Of a DNA stretch of 64,000 nucleotides, positions 51,836 to 61,094 are shown piece after piece; position 1 is the stretch's first letter, and every line of letters begins with the position of its first letter. The DNA is from Tardiphaga sp. vice304 (GTDB lineage Bacteria > Pseudomonadota > Alphaproteobacteria > Rhizobiales > Xanthobacteraceae). The notes beneath the pieces are model-generated. The model was given only the letters and a program-made list of their open reading frames with translations. It was not told the DNA's origin and did not search any database. The stretch is from positions 3,894,001-3,958,000 of the forward strand of contig NZ_CP041402.1 of assembly GCF_007018905.1 (NCBI RefSeq), given 5' to 3'. A program made the position numbers and the translations under genes.

Positions 51836-51993
51836 CCCTCCCCCTTGCGGGGAGTGTCGGCCGAACGACAACGATGCGCAGCATCGTTGGAAGTGGAGGC
51901 CGGGGTGGGGGTAGCCCCACGCACCGGTTTTCCGTGGGGCTACCCCCACCCGACCGCGCTACGCGCGGCCACCCTCCCCGCAAGGGGGAGGGG
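51836..51993. repeat. Intergenic palindromic repeat element (type D-like)
   Basis: CCCTCCCCCTTGCGGGGAG at the left faces CTCCCCGCAAGGGGGAGGGG at the right. An inner GTGGGGGTAGCCCCACG half faces CGTGGGGCTACCCCCAC. This is one long nested palindrome between the membrane protein gene and the convergent DUF3126 gene. It is related in its ends to the element at 29493-29640. Confidence 0.82.
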
Positions 51994-52000
51994 AAAAGGC

Positions 52001-52219
52001 TCAGCCGTTGTCGACGAGGTCTTCTTCCAGGATCGCCATCTGGAACTGAAACGAGCGATCTTCGTCCTCGTCATCGACGAACAGCACGCCGATGAACTCC
52101 TCGCCGATATAAACTTCGGCCGAGTCGTCCTTTTTGGGCCGCGGCACGACGCGGAGCTTCTGGTTGCCGAACACGCGCTTGAGATAGGCGTCGAGCTTTC
52201 TGACTTCCTGAACGTCCAC
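52001..52219 (-). CDS. DUF3126 family protein
   Basis: This 72-aa protein matches DUF3126, a small alphaproteobacterial family of unknown function: DVQEVRKLDAYLKRVFGNQK, LRVVPRPKKDDSAEVYIGEE, FIGVLFVDDEDEDRSFQFQM. GTG 52219 is chosen because GGAGA lies 6 nt upstream; TTG 52231 is possible. It lies next to cysE on the same strand, the usual neighbour of this family. Confidence 0.88.
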   Translation of the reverse strand: MDVQEVRKLDAYLKRVFGNQKLRVVPRPKKDDSAEVYIGEEFIGVLFVDDEDEDRSFQFQMAILEEDLVDNG

Positions 52220-52338
52220 AGGTGTCTCCAATGCAATTGATGGGGGGTGGGCTGATGGCGAAGCTTTAATGCGAGACGACGCCCGCGGCTAGGCTGTTTG
52301 TCGAGAAATCACCAGCGCCGTTCAAGGCGGCGCGAAAA

Positions 52339-53166
52339 TCACAGCCCGGTCGCGTTGAGCATCTGGTTCATGGTGCGCGACGGCTCGGCACAGCCGGCCT
52401 CGCCGACGATCTTGGCGGGCACCCCGGCCACGGTGACGTTGTGCGGCACCGGCTTCACGACCACCGAGCCCGCGGCGATGCGCGCGCAATGGCCGACCTC
52501 GATATTGCCGAGAATCTTGGCGCCGGCACCGATCAGCACGCCGCGGCGAATCTTCGGATGGCGATCCTCGTTCTCCTTGCCGGTGCCGCCGAGCGTGACG
52601 CCGTGCAAGATCGAGACATCGTCCTCGATCACCGCGGTCTCGCCGACGACGAAGCCGGTGGCATGATCGAGGAAGATGCCGCGGCCGATCTTCGCGGCCG
52701 GATTGATGTCGGTCTGGAACACCGCGGACGCCCGGCTCTGCAGGTACCAGGCAAAGTCCTTGCGGCCCTTGTTCAGCAGCCAGTGCGCAAGGCGATGGCA
52801 CTGGATGGCGTGAAAGCCCTTGAAGTACAAAAGCGGATCGATGAAGCGCGTGGTTGCCGGATCGCGGTCGAACACCGCGACCAGATCGGCACGAAACGCA
52901 TTGCCGATATCCGGCTCGTCGCGCAGCGCCTCGTCGAAGGTCTGGCGGATCAGGTCGCCCGACAGCGCAGAGTGATCGAGCCGCTCGGCGACACGATGCA
53001 CCACCGAGTCTTCCAGGCGCGTATGGTTGAGCACCGTCGAATACAAAAACGACGCCAGCTCCGGCTCACGCTGCACGATGTCTTCAGCTTCGGCGCGGAT
53101 CCGATCCCAGATCGGATCCAGCGTTGCCAGTTTCGTCGTCTGCGAATTAACGCTCTGCACGGCCAT
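52339..53166 (-). CDS. cysE: Serine O-acetyltransferase
   Basis: This 275-aa enzyme transfers acetyl from acetyl-CoA to serine, the first step of cysteine synthesis. The N-terminal helical domain (DPIWDRIRAEAEDIVQREPE, ASFLYSTVLNHTRLEDSVVH) precedes a left-handed beta-helix. The catalytic motifs are in AKIGRGIFLDHATGFVVGET and LHGVTLGGTGKENEDRHPKI. The Gly/Val-rich end is typical and probably holds the cysteine feedback site. ATG 53166 is preferred to the longer frame. Confidence 0.96.
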   Translation of the reverse strand: MAVQSVNSQTTKLATLDPIWDRIRAEAEDIVQREPELASFLYSTVLNHTRLEDSVVHRVAERLDHSALSGDLIRQTFDEALRDEPDIGNAFRADLVAVFDRDPATTRFIDPLLYFKGFHAIQCHRLAHWLLNKGRKDFAWYLQSRASAVFQTDINPAAKIGRGIFLDHATGFVVGETAVIEDDVSILHGVTLGGTGKENEDRHPKIRRGVLIGAGAKILGNIEVGHCARIAAGSVVVKPVPHNVTVAGVPAKIVGEAGCAEPSRTMNQMLNATGL

Positions 53167-53355
53167 GATGGACTCGCAAATCTCTGTCTTTGGTCGTGCA
53201 GTATAGCACAACCAGCGGCGCTGTCGCGAAGCGCAAGGCGGCCGGATGAAACATCAGTCAACCCGAGAACACCTTCCAAGCCGTTGACTCTGCAGGCATT
53301 CCCTAATCGGACACGAATTGCCTGCGTGCAAGGCCTGCCTCCGAAATGGGCTGTC

Positions 53356-53382
53356 GGCCGGCCAATTCAAGGGTGGCCGGCC
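53356..53382 (-). terminator. GC-rich hairpin after the alpha/beta hydrolase gene
   Basis: GGCCGGCCA and TGGCCGGCC form a perfect 9-bp stem with a 9-nt loop, 5 nt past the hydrolase stop on the minus strand. No U-run follows, so its termination activity is uncertain. Confidence 0.45.
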
Positions 53383-53386
53383 AGCC

Positions 53387-54139
53387 TCAGGGCCGGCGCG
53401 ACAGAAACGCCAGCACACCTTCCTTGTAGACGCGGTCGCCGACCGCGCGCATGTGGTCGCGGTTCGGGATGTCGAGCACTTCGGAGCCCGGGATCAACTG
53501 TTGCAGCTCCTGCGCGGAGCCGGCGATCTCGTCGATGGTGCCAACCGCGATCAGGGTCGGTACCTTGATGTCGGCGGCTTCTTCCCTTGTCATCAGCCGG
53601 CGCGAGCCGCGCATGCAGGCGGCGAGCGCCAGCCGATCGGAACGGGTCTGGTCGGCGAAGGCGCGAAAGGTGCGGCCGACGGGATCGCTGACGTCGTCGA
53701 GCGAATCGGCTTCCAACGCTATCGCGACATTCTCGCCGGGACCGCCGCCGATCACCAGGCCGATGCCCAGACCGGCGATGATGGCGCTGCGGATCAGTTC
53801 CGGATTGTTCGCGGCCAGCAGCGCGGTGATGCGCGCGCCCATCGAATAGCCCATCATGTCGGCGCGGTAGATCCCCAGATGCGCCATCAGCGCGCGGACG
53901 TCACCGGCCATGAGTCCGAGATGATAGTCTTCGGGGTCATACAGTTTGGTGGACTCGCCATGGCCGCGATGATCCAGCGCGATGACCCGCTTGCCGTGTT
54001 TCTTCAGCTCGGAGACCCAGGTCGGATACACCCAGTTGACGTTCTTGCTGGAGGCAAAGCCGTGCACGAGGACGATCGGCTCGCCTTCGCCTTCATCGAG
54101 ATAGGCAATCTCAACAGCGCCGTTGTGAAAACTCGGCAT
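53387..54139 (-). CDS. Alpha/beta fold hydrolase
   Basis: This 250-aa serine hydrolase has the fold's landmarks: the oxyanion motif IVLVHGFASSKNVNWVYPTW, DHRGHGESTKLYDPEDYHLG, the nucleophile elbow MMGYSMGARITALLAANNPE (GxSxG) and a C-terminal His in IPNRDHMRAVGDRVYKEGVL. No signal peptide is seen. Esterase, lactonase or C-C hydrolase activity is possible; neighbours give no hint. Confidence 0.92.
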   Translation of the reverse strand: MPSFHNGAVEIAYLDEGEGEPIVLVHGFASSKNVNWVYPTWVSELKKHGKRVIALDHRGHGESTKLYDPEDYHLGLMAGDVRALMAHLGIYRADMMGYSMGARITALLAANNPELIRSAIIAGLGIGLVIGGGPGENVAIALEADSLDDVSDPVGRTFRAFADQTRSDRLALAACMRGSRRLMTREEAADIKVPTLIAVGTIDEIAGSAQELQQLIPGSEVLDIPNRDHMRAVGDRVYKEGVLAFLSRRP

Positions 54140-54193
54140 CCAATATTCCGTTTATGATGGTGAGGGTGTTGGGTGGTCGGCGGGAGGCACAGT

Positions 54194-55342
54194 TTAGCCG
54201 TGCAGCGAGGCCGCCGCCAGAGTCGGTCGCAAGGCCATTTCATGGCGCGATTGCAGCACGCGGCGCGCCTTGCGTGCTCGGGAGCGTTGCAGCCACGACC
54301 AAGTGACGCGCTCGGTCGCCGCCTTGATCGAGCAGACGAAGCCGAACAGCGTCAGCAATGCCCAGAATACCCACATCGTCATGTTGAAGGCGCCGACCGC
54401 CAGCAGGATGGCGCCGCGACCGAACATCTTGAGTATCGCGCGGGTCTGGCCGCCATTTTTCTCGGCCAGCTTGGCGATGCGCGCGACATCTTTCGGCCCC
54501 TGCGCGATGCGCAGCGTATCCATCGCGCCGCGCACGCCGGCTTTTTCGCCGACGCGGCCGGCATCCTGCGCCAGCTTGACCAGATCGCCGGCCTTGTCGC
54601 CGCGAAAGGCGGCCTTGACCGCGGTGATGGTCTTGCCCGGCCGCAGCATCGAGGCATCGGCCAGCGCACCGGTTAACGCCGGCGTATCGACGATAGTGCG
54701 AGCCGAGCGTCCCACCCAGGCCGTCAGTCCTTCGCCGAGCCGGCCGACCTTGCGGGCGTCCTTCACCAGCGACAGCCCTGCCCGCACCGGCGTGGCGCCG
54801 CCCACGGTGGCGTAAGTCGCCGCGGTGACGGCGAGCCCCGCGGCAGCCAGCCCGAGAATCAGATGATCGGCGTCCTCGCCCATCGCCAGATGCTTGCCCT
54901 CGCGGACGACGTCGCGAATGTCGCCGTAGACGAACAGGTCGCCGGCGACCGTGCCGGACATGCTGCCAATATCGTCGGCCTGCCCGGTCACGAAACCACT
55001 GGCGAATTTGGCGGCGAAATTCGACGCGGAGTTCTGCTCGGTGACGGCGTCAGCGACACGCTTGGTCACATCTGCGGACAGAGGTACCTGCCTGGCGGCG
55101 GCGAGCTCGACGAAGCTATTGGCCAGATCGGCATCCTTGGCGGCCAACGCTTCTTCGATATTGCGAGCCAGCACGCCGGGATCGGTCCGCATGGCTGCCG
55201 AAACCTGCGCGTCGGCCAGCGCGACGGGATCGTCCTGCGCCACCAGCACGGCGCCGGCGTCGCGGGCCTGCGGCAACAGCAACAGGCCGATGGTCGCGCA
55301 GACCGCAACCCCCGTCAGTGCCGTGTCGAGCCGGTATCGCAT
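54194..55342 (-). CDS. Hypothetical membrane protein
   Basis: This 382-aa protein has an N-terminal hydrophobic segment (TALTGVAVCATIGLLLLPQA), a helical region, a second hydrophobic stretch (HLILGLAAAGLAVTAATYAT) and a C-terminal pair of helices (GAILLAVGAFNMTMWVFWAL, TLFGFVCSI) before a basic tail. No family is recognised. The start is uncertain: ATG 55342 has AGGA 7 nt upstream, ATG 55363 is the alternative. Confidence 0.78.
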   Translation of the reverse strand: MRYRLDTALTGVAVCATIGLLLLPQARDAGAVLVAQDDPVALADAQVSAAMRTDPGVLARNIEEALAAKDADLANSFVELAAARQVPLSADVTKRVADAVTEQNSASNFAAKFASGFVTGQADDIGSMSGTVAGDLFVYGDIRDVVREGKHLAMGEDADHLILGLAAAGLAVTAATYATVGGATPVRAGLSLVKDARKVGRLGEGLTAWVGRSARTIVDTPALTGALADASMLRPGKTITAVKAAFRGDKAGDLVKLAQDAGRVGEKAGVRGAMDTLRIAQGPKDVARIAKLAEKNGGQTRAILKMFGRGAILLAVGAFNMTMWVFWALLTLFGFVCSIKAATERVTWSWLQRSRARKARRVLQSRHEMALRPTLAAASLHG

Positions 55343-55603
55343 CCGCCAGTCCTGATCATGCATCCCGAGCAGAGATGGTATGCCGTTTTTTAGACACAAC
55401 CGCCCCGACGAAAGAAGGGCTTCTCTAACCCAACGGGATTGTGTCGAATTTGCTCCATCGCACCGACTTGCAGTCGGCCCGCAGGCGACGGTCAGGGCTG
55501 CTTCCGGCTCCCTAGGAATCATCTTCGGGGGACACTATGGTGCGTCGCACTGAATGGCGCGCGGCAACTGGTTCGCCGCCATTGCGAGCAGAGGTAGATC
55601 AAG

Positions 55604-55849
55604 ATGGCCGACCACGTCGTTCCGCACTTCCACAATGATGCCGGCGTCCCGATCATCGAGATCGGTTCGAAGGAATTCATGTGCGTCGGCGCCAACCCGC
55701 CATTCGACCATCCGCACGTCTTCCTCGACCTCGGCAACGACAACGAGATCATCTGCCCTTATTGCTCGACCCTGTACCGCTTCGCAGCGGACCTTGGCGC
55801 CGGCGAGGCTCGCCCGCCGGAATGCGTGCTGAAAGACAAGGTCGCCTGA
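55604..55849 (+). CDS. Zinc-finger domain-containing protein (zf-CHCC, NDUFS6-like)
   Basis: This 81-aa protein has the CHCC zinc site: Cys in KEFMCVGANPP, His in FDHPHVFLDLG, and the Cys pair in NEIICPYCSTLYRF. It is the alphaproteobacterial relative of mitochondrial complex I subunit NDUFS6, which carries the same site. The start is ATG 55604, with AGAGG 9 nt upstream. The FAD monooxygenase gene follows 9 nt later. Confidence 0.94.
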   Translation: MADHVVPHFHNDAGVPIIEIGSKEFMCVGANPPFDHPHVFLDLGNDNEIICPYCSTLYRFAADLGAGEARPPECVLKDKVA

Positions 55850-55858
55850 TCCCGGTCG

Positions 55859-57016
55859 GTGTCAGGATCGCGCCGCATCGTCATCGCCGGTGCCGGCATC
55901 GGCGGGCTGACCGCCGCACTGGCGCTGGCCGAGCGGGGCTTTTCGGTCTGCATCCACGAAAAGGCTGAGCGGCTGCAGGAGGTCGGTGCCGGGCTGCAAT
56001 TGTCGCCCAATGCCAGCCGCGTGCTGATCGGGCTCGGCCTCGGCCCCCGCCTTGCGGGGGTTGCAACGAGGCCGGAGGCCGTCAGCATCATGACGGCGCG
56101 CAGCGGCGGTGAAGTGAGCCGCCTGCCCTTCGCCGCGTCTGACACGGCATCCTATTGGGTCATGCACCGCGCCGACCTGCAGGCCGCCTTACTGGCCGCC
56201 GTGCAGGATCATTCGCAGATTGAATTGCAACTCGCCCACCCGTTCAGCGGTTTCAGCATCGCTGACGACGGCTCCGTGGAAATTCCCGGCGAGGCGCCGG
56301 GGCTGGCGCTGATCGGCGCCGACGGGGTCCGCTCACAGGTGCGGCAGCTATTGTTTCCCGCCGTGCAGCCGACCTTCTCCGGACAGGTCGCCTGGCGCGG
56401 CTCTATCGAGAACAGCCGCCTGCCCTGCGCCTTCCCGCCACGCCGCGTGCAATTGTGGATGGGGCCGCGGGCGCATCTGGTGGCCTACCCGATGTCCTCC
56501 GGCGAGCAGGTCAATGTGGTCGTCATCATGCCCGGCCGGCTCGACGACGCCGACTCAAGCGCGACCAAGATCGCGGACCATTTCCGGGCTTCGCGCTGGC
56601 CGGCGCCGGCGCTGGCTTTGATCGGCGCCGTCGCCGAATGGCGGCGCTGGCCGCTGTCGACACTGCCCGATGGCGGCGTCTGGAACGCAGGCCCCGTGGC
56701 CCTGCTCGGCGACGCCGCCCATGCCATGCTGCCGTTCGCCGCCCAGGGCGCCGGCATGGCGATCGAGGATGCCGCCGTGCTGGCGCAATGCCTGGCGGAT
56801 GCCGCTCGAGAGCCCGAGACCGTTCCGGCCGCGCTGGCGCGCTATGCGGCGCTGCGCGCGCCGCGGGTCGGAAGGGTGCAGCGCACCGCGCGGCAATCCG
56901 GCCAGATCTATCATCTGCAGGGACCGATGGCGCTGGCGCGCGATCTGGCGATGCGGGCGCTCGGCGCGCCGGCGCTGCAGGCCCGGCAGAACTGGATCTA
57001 TGACTGGGTGCCGTGA
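55859..57016 (+). CDS. FAD-dependent monooxygenase (salicylate hydroxylase-like)
   Basis: This 385-aa class A flavoprotein has the FAD GxGxxG motif (RRIVIAGAGIGGLTAALALA), the DG motif (GLALIGADGVRSQVRQLLFP) and the GD motif (VALLGDAAHAMLPFAAQGAG). It uses NAD(P)H and O2 to hydroxylate an aromatic or similar substrate, not identified here. It starts with GTG 55859, 9 nt after the zinc-finger gene, so the two may be co-transcribed. Confidence 0.94.
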   Translation: MSGSRRIVIAGAGIGGLTAALALAERGFSVCIHEKAERLQEVGAGLQLSPNASRVLIGLGLGPRLAGVATRPEAVSIMTARSGGEVSRLPFAASDTASYWVMHRADLQAALLAAVQDHSQIELQLAHPFSGFSIADDGSVEIPGEAPGLALIGADGVRSQVRQLLFPAVQPTFSGQVAWRGSIENSRLPCAFPPRRVQLWMGPRAHLVAYPMSSGEQVNVVVIMPGRLDDADSSATKIADHFRASRWPAPALALIGAVAEWRRWPLSTLPDGGVWNAGPVALLGDAAHAMLPFAAQGAGMAIEDAAVLAQCLADAAREPETVPAALARYAALRAPRVGRVQRTARQSGQIYHLQGPMALARDLAMRALGAPALQARQNWIYDWVP

Positions 57017-57035
57017 AGGAAAGAGTTTGCTGGCG

Positions 57036-57422
57036 TTAGCGAGGCCGTGTCGGCTTCGCGGCGGCTGCCGGCGACAGGATCGGCGGCGCGGTCTCCGTGC
57101 ATTTGCTGCGCTGCCAGGCCTCTTCCGCCAGCTTCGCCGACGCCCGCGCCGAGATGTAATCATTGCGATACACCGCCTCGCCGACCACCGTTCCTGCGGC
57201 GCCGGTCCGCGCCTTGTCGATCAGCCCCTGCAGCTCCGCGGTGCGCCTGGCCATCGTCTTGCGCTCGGTGTCGAGCTGGCTGCAGTCGTAAAGCTCATAT
57301 TTGGCGGGATCGACGAAGGCTCCGGAGATGAAGCTGTCACCAATGCCGGCACATCCGGCCAGGCCGATGCCCAGCGCCACGATGGCCGCGCGTGCGACCC
57401 AGGGGGAATGTAAATCGATCAT
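57036..57422 (-). CDS. Hypothetical lipoprotein
   Basis: This 128-aa protein has a lipoprotein signal (PWVARAAIVALGIGLAGCAG) with lipobox LAGC, followed by DPAKYELYDCSQLDTERKTM and a helical stretch (RTAELQGLIDKARTGAAGTV). It is convergent with the monooxygenase gene. The frame is open upstream across tRNA-Leu, but that extension is artefactual. Function unknown. Confidence 0.85.
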   Translation of the reverse strand: MIDLHSPWVARAAIVALGIGLAGCAGIGDSFISGAFVDPAKYELYDCSQLDTERKTMARRTAELQGLIDKARTGAAGTVVGEAVYRNDYISARASAKLAEEAWQRSKCTETAPPILSPAAAAKPTRPR

Positions 57423-57497
57423 CCAGTTTGGTACCCCGACAACGTTGAGGTTGCGTAAAGCACCGGCCGGTGACCGGATTGAGGCCGGGGTGGTGCT

Positions 57498-57584
57498 TGG
57501 TGCGGACGGCGGGAATCGAACCCGCACGACGTTGCCATCGAGGGATTTTAAGTCCCTTGCGTCTACCAATTCCGCCACGTCCGC
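57498..57584 (-). tRNA. tRNA-Leu (anticodon TAA)
   Basis: The minus strand folds as an 87-nt class II tRNA with encoded CCA. The acceptor GCGGACG pairs with CGTCCGC, the anticodon loop CTTAAAA gives TAA, the long variable arm is TCGATGGCAACGTCGT, and the T-arm contains GCGGGTTCGATTCCCGC. Confidence 0.97.
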
Positions 57585-57652
57585 GCCGGGCCTACTTCAC
57601 GTTTTTCGGCAGCGGGGTCAACGCATGTTTTTCAATTGCTGGCGGCCGAGCC

Positions 57653-57880
57653 TTACGTGCGCTCGATCTTGCCGCTGAACAGCGGCAACGGCACGACCTT
57701 TTCGCGCAAGGCCTTGGCCTGCATCTGGCAGACGCAGAGCGGCTCGCCCTTCAGCTTGGTGCAACGGCACGGATAGCCATAGGCGAATTCGATCAAGGCA
57801 TCGACGTCGCCCGCCCCGATCGCCTGTTCGACGCGCTCGCCATAGGTGGTGGCGGTGTATTTGCTGCCGCTGTTCGTCAT
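57653..57880 (-). CDS. Small Cys-containing hypothetical protein
   Basis: This 75-aa protein reads GERVEQAIGAGDVDALIEFA and then YGYPCRCTKLKGEPLCVCQM. Four Cys in two CxC pairs could bind zinc or iron. No named family is recognised. ATG 57880 gives a normal start; the frame is open further upstream. Confidence 0.72.
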   Translation of the reverse strand: MTNSGSKYTATTYGERVEQAIGAGDVDALIEFAYGYPCRCTKLKGEPLCVCQMQAKALREKVVPLPLFSGKIERT

Positions 57881-57985
57881 GTGATGTCTCGTGCGGGACC
57901 AGAGGAAAGCGATGCCCGATCTTGGCAACGCTTCTACAGCCAATCCGCGACGCCGCAAATAGCTCCATCGCATGTCCCAAACGCA

Positions 57986-58017
57986 CTGCGCCGGCCCGAT
58001 CGCTCGGGCCGGCGCAG
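57986..58017 (-). terminator. Strong hairpin after the substrate-binding protein gene
   Basis: CTGCGCCGGCCCGA and TCGGGCCGGCGCAG form a perfect 14-bp stem with a TCGC loop, 35 nt past the substrate-binding protein stop. The tract after it is only weakly T-rich. Confidence 0.75.
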
Positions 58018-58051
58018 CCGCAGGATCAATCCTCCGCCGAAGCGGCGCGGA

Positions 58052-59677
58052 TCAGTCCTTTTTGTCGATGTTCCAGAACACCGGGGTAGCGGCGCCCGGC
58101 AACACGCCGGTCAGCGAGGTGCGCCATACGCTCGGCACCTGATACTCGCCGAGCGGAAGATACGCGACCTGTTCAAGCGCCCGGGCCTGCACTTCCGCAG
58201 CGGCGGCTTTCTGTTCTTCCGGCGTCGCGGCGCGGGCGTACTTGTCGCGCAGCTCTTCCATCTTGGCGTCGTCATACCAGCCGAACCAGCCGCCGGTCTT
58301 GCCGCGGCCCTGCGTCGAGACGTTGGAGACCGGGTTCAGAATGTCCGCGACGACCCAGTTGGTGAAGAACATGTTCCAGCCGCCCTCCTTGACGGGCTTC
58401 TGGCTGGCGCGGCGGGTGACCACCGTCTGCCAGTCCGTGGCCTGCACCTCGACCTTGAAGCCAGCATCGCGCAGCAGCTGGGCTGCCACGATCGGCTGCG
58501 CCTTCAGCGTCGTGACGTCCGTTGGCGCCATAATCACGACGGGGGTTCCGTCATAACCGGACTCGGCCAGCGCCTTCTTGGCTTCCGCCATGCCGCTGCC
58601 CTTGATTCCGGTTTCCATACCGGCGTCCGTCGCATTCGGCGTGCCGCAGCCGAACATCGCGCCGCAGATCTTGTAGTATTCGGGATTGCCCACCAGCGCG
58701 TCGAGCACCGGTTTCTGGTTCATCGCCAGGAACGCGGCGCGGCGAACCTTGACGTTATCGAACGGGGGATAAATGAAATTCATCCGGCCAAGCGTCTGGT
58801 ATCCGAGCGTATTGAGGACCTCGATCTTGAGCTCCTTGTCCTTGGACAGAACCGGCAGCAGATCGTAGGGGCCGTTCTCCATGAAGTCGATGTCGCCGGA
58901 CTGCAGGGCGTTCACCGCGGTCTGCGCGTCGGGCATCGTGATCCACTCGACGCGATCGACCTTGACCACCTTGCCGCCGGCGGCCCAGCTCGCGGGCTCG
59001 GAGCGCGGCACGTAGTCCTTGTTCTTCTCATAGACCGCTTTCACGCCGGGCTGGAATTCAGCCTGCACGAACTTGAACGGACCGGAGCCGATCTGCTCGG
59101 CGATCGACTTGCCGGCGGGCGTTTCGGCCAGACGCTTCGGCATCATGAAGGGCACCAGGGACGACGGCTTGGCAATCGAGTCGATCACCAGGCCGTAGGG
59201 TTCCTTGAGCGTGAGCACGATGGTCTTGGCGTCGGGCGCCTCGATGCTCTTGGTGAAGTCCATGAGCTTCTGGCCCATGCCGTCATTCTTGCCCCAGCGC
59301 TTCAGCGAGGCAACACAATCTTCTCCCGTAACCGGCGGACCGTCATGCCACTTCAGGCCATCGCGCAGCGTGAAGGTGTAGACCAGCTTGTCGTCAGAGA
59401 CCTTGAAGCTCGCCATCTGCGGCTGAACTTTGAAGTTCGCGTCCATCGCCAGCAAGGTGTCGTAAACCATGTAGCCATGATCGCGCGTGATGTACGCCGT
59501 GGTGATGCCCGGATCGATGACCCGCAGATCGGAATGCATCACCGCGGTGATGGTCTTGCCGGCTGCCAGCGCCGGCAGCGAGAACGCCGGCAGTGCCAAT
59601 GCAGCCGCGACGAGCACGCCGGACAGCGTCACTTTGGAAAACGCTGCGGACTGCCGCCAGCGTGAGATGTAAGACAT
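58052..59677 (-). CDS. ABC transporter substrate-binding protein, family 5 (peptide/oligopeptide)
   Basis: This 541-aa periplasmic protein has a signal peptide (TLSGVLVAAALALPAFSLPA) and the family-5 solute-binding fold: YTFTLRDGLKWHDGPPVTGE, LKEPYGLVIDSIAKPSSLVP, LNTLGYQTLGRMNFIYPPFD, and a C-terminal LPLGEYQVPSVWRTSLTGVL. It probably binds di- or oligopeptides. It is divergent from an M20 peptidase and two permease genes, so peptides may be imported and then cleaved. Confidence 0.95.
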   Translation of the reverse strand: MSYISRWRQSAAFSKVTLSGVLVAAALALPAFSLPALAAGKTITAVMHSDLRVIDPGITTAYITRDHGYMVYDTLLAMDANFKVQPQMASFKVSDDKLVYTFTLRDGLKWHDGPPVTGEDCVASLKRWGKNDGMGQKLMDFTKSIEAPDAKTIVLTLKEPYGLVIDSIAKPSSLVPFMMPKRLAETPAGKSIAEQIGSGPFKFVQAEFQPGVKAVYEKNKDYVPRSEPASWAAGGKVVKVDRVEWITMPDAQTAVNALQSGDIDFMENGPYDLLPVLSKDKELKIEVLNTLGYQTLGRMNFIYPPFDNVKVRRAAFLAMNQKPVLDALVGNPEYYKICGAMFGCGTPNATDAGMETGIKGSGMAEAKKALAESGYDGTPVVIMAPTDVTTLKAQPIVAAQLLRDAGFKVEVQATDWQTVVTRRASQKPVKEGGWNMFFTNWVVADILNPVSNVSTQGRGKTGGWFGWYDDAKMEELRDKYARAATPEEQKAAAAEVQARALEQVAYLPLGEYQVPSVWRTSLTGVLPGAATPVFWNIDKKD

Positions 59678-59960
59678 CGGTCTCTCCTGATTGGAAACTC
59701 ATCATCGGTGGATGATTCATTATGCAACGCGATAGATTTTTAGGCGGCGTTGGCACGCTGTCTTTATCTTTTAGACATCAAAGACTTGCATCAAGCACGC
59801 GGCACGTCAATGCGGTATTGATGCAATGCACTTCACACGCGCGCCGCCGATTTGCCAATTCAAATCCAGTGCTGCTAGACCTCGCCGTACGGCTTCGCGT
59901 GCGGCTTCGCGCGAACCCGTGCGACGACGCGTGATATTCTCATCCACAAGGAAGTTGCCG

Positions 59961-61094
59961 ATGAATCCCGCCAACCTGCCGTTCGATGTCGATGCGATGC
60001 TGCAAGGGCTGCGCGTCTGGGTCGAGTGCGAAAGCCCGACGTGGGACGCCAATGCCGTCAACAGCATGCTCGATCTTGCCGCGCGCGACATGGCGATCAT
60101 GGGTGCGACCGTTGAGCGCATCGCAGGGCGCCAGGGATTCGGCGGCTGCGTTCGCGCGCGCTTTCCGCATCCGAAATTCGGCGAGCCGGGCATTCTGATC
60201 GCGGGGCACATGGACACCGTGCATCCGGTCGGCACCATCGAGAAGCTGAACTGGCGCCGCGAAGGATCGAAGTGCTACGGCCCCGCGATCTGCGACATGA
60301 AGGGCGGCAATTACCTCTCGCTCGAAGCGATCCGCCAGCTCGCCCGCGCGTCCTTCACCACGCCGCTGCCGATCACCGTGCTGTTCACGCCGGACGAGGA
60401 AGTCGGCACGCCGTCGACCCGCGACATCATCGAGGCGGAAGCCGCGCGCAACAAATATGTGTTGGTGCCGGAGCCCGCCGGCCGCGGCGGCCGCGGCGTC
60501 GTCACCGGCCGCTATGCGATCGCGCGCTTCAATCTCGAGGCCATCGGCAAGCCCAGCCATTCCGGCGCGACGTTGTCCAACGGACGCTCCGCGATTCGCG
60601 AGATGGCCCGCCAGATCATCGCCATCGACGAGATGACCGGGCCGGATTGTACCTTCAGCGTCGGCGTCGTGCATGGCGGACGATGGGTCAATTGCGTTGC
60701 CTCGTCCTGCACCGGCGAGGCGCTGAGCATGGCCAAGCGCCAGGCCGATCTCGACAAAGGCATCGAGCGCATGATGGCGCTGAACGGCACCACCAACGAC
60801 GTGACCTTCAAGGTGACGCGCGGCGTGACCCGCCCGGTCTGGGAGCCCGACGCCGGCACGATGGCGCTGTACGAAAAAGCCCGTGCCATCGGCCGGGATC
60901 TCGGAATCGATCTCGGCCATGAGAGCTCTGGTGGTGGCTCCGACGGTAATTTCACCGGCGCGATGGGTATCCCCACACTCGACGGCCTGGGCGTGGTCGG
61001 CGCCGACATGCACACGCTTGGCGAATACATCGAAATCGACAGCCTTGTGCAGCGCGGTCGCCTGATGGCCGGTTTGCTGGCGACGCTGGATTGA
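59961..61094 (+). CDS. M20 family metallopeptidase
   Basis: This 377-aa di-zinc peptidase has GILIAGHMDTVHPVG, the Asp in YGPAICDMKGGNYLSLEAI and the catalytic Glu in LFTPDEEVGTPSTRDIIEAE. The dimerisation domain (IGKPSHSGATLSNGRSAIRE) and the C-terminal His (TLDGLGVVGADMHTLGEYIE) are present. ATG 59961 has AGGAAG 8 nt upstream. It lies between the divergent substrate-binding gene and the permeases, suggesting it cleaves imported peptides or acylated amino acids. It is distinct from the M20 enzyme at 4136-5302. Confidence 0.93.
   Translation: MNPANLPFDVDAMLQGLRVWVECESPTWDANAVNSMLDLAARDMAIMGATVERIAGRQGFGGCVRARFPHPKFGEPGILIAGHMDTVHPVGTIEKLNWRREGSKCYGPAICDMKGGNYLSLEAIRQLARASFTTPLPITVLFTPDEEVGTPSTRDIIEAEAARNKYVLVPEPAGRGGRGVVTGRYAIARFNLEAIGKPSHSGATLSNGRSAIREMARQIIAIDEMTGPDCTFSVGVVHGGRWVNCVASSCTGEALSMAKRQADLDKGIERMMALNGTTNDVTFKVTRGVTRPVWEPDAGTMALYEKARAIGRDLGIDLGHESSGGGSDGNFTGAMGIPTLDGLGVVGADMHTLGEYIEIDSLVQRGRLMAGLLATLD

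Noticed and set aside
57423..57578. N-terminal extension of the lipoprotein frame into tRNA-Leu
   Set aside because: The extension is translated tRNA sequence (ELVDARDLKSLDG), and the lipoprotein signal starts at 57422.
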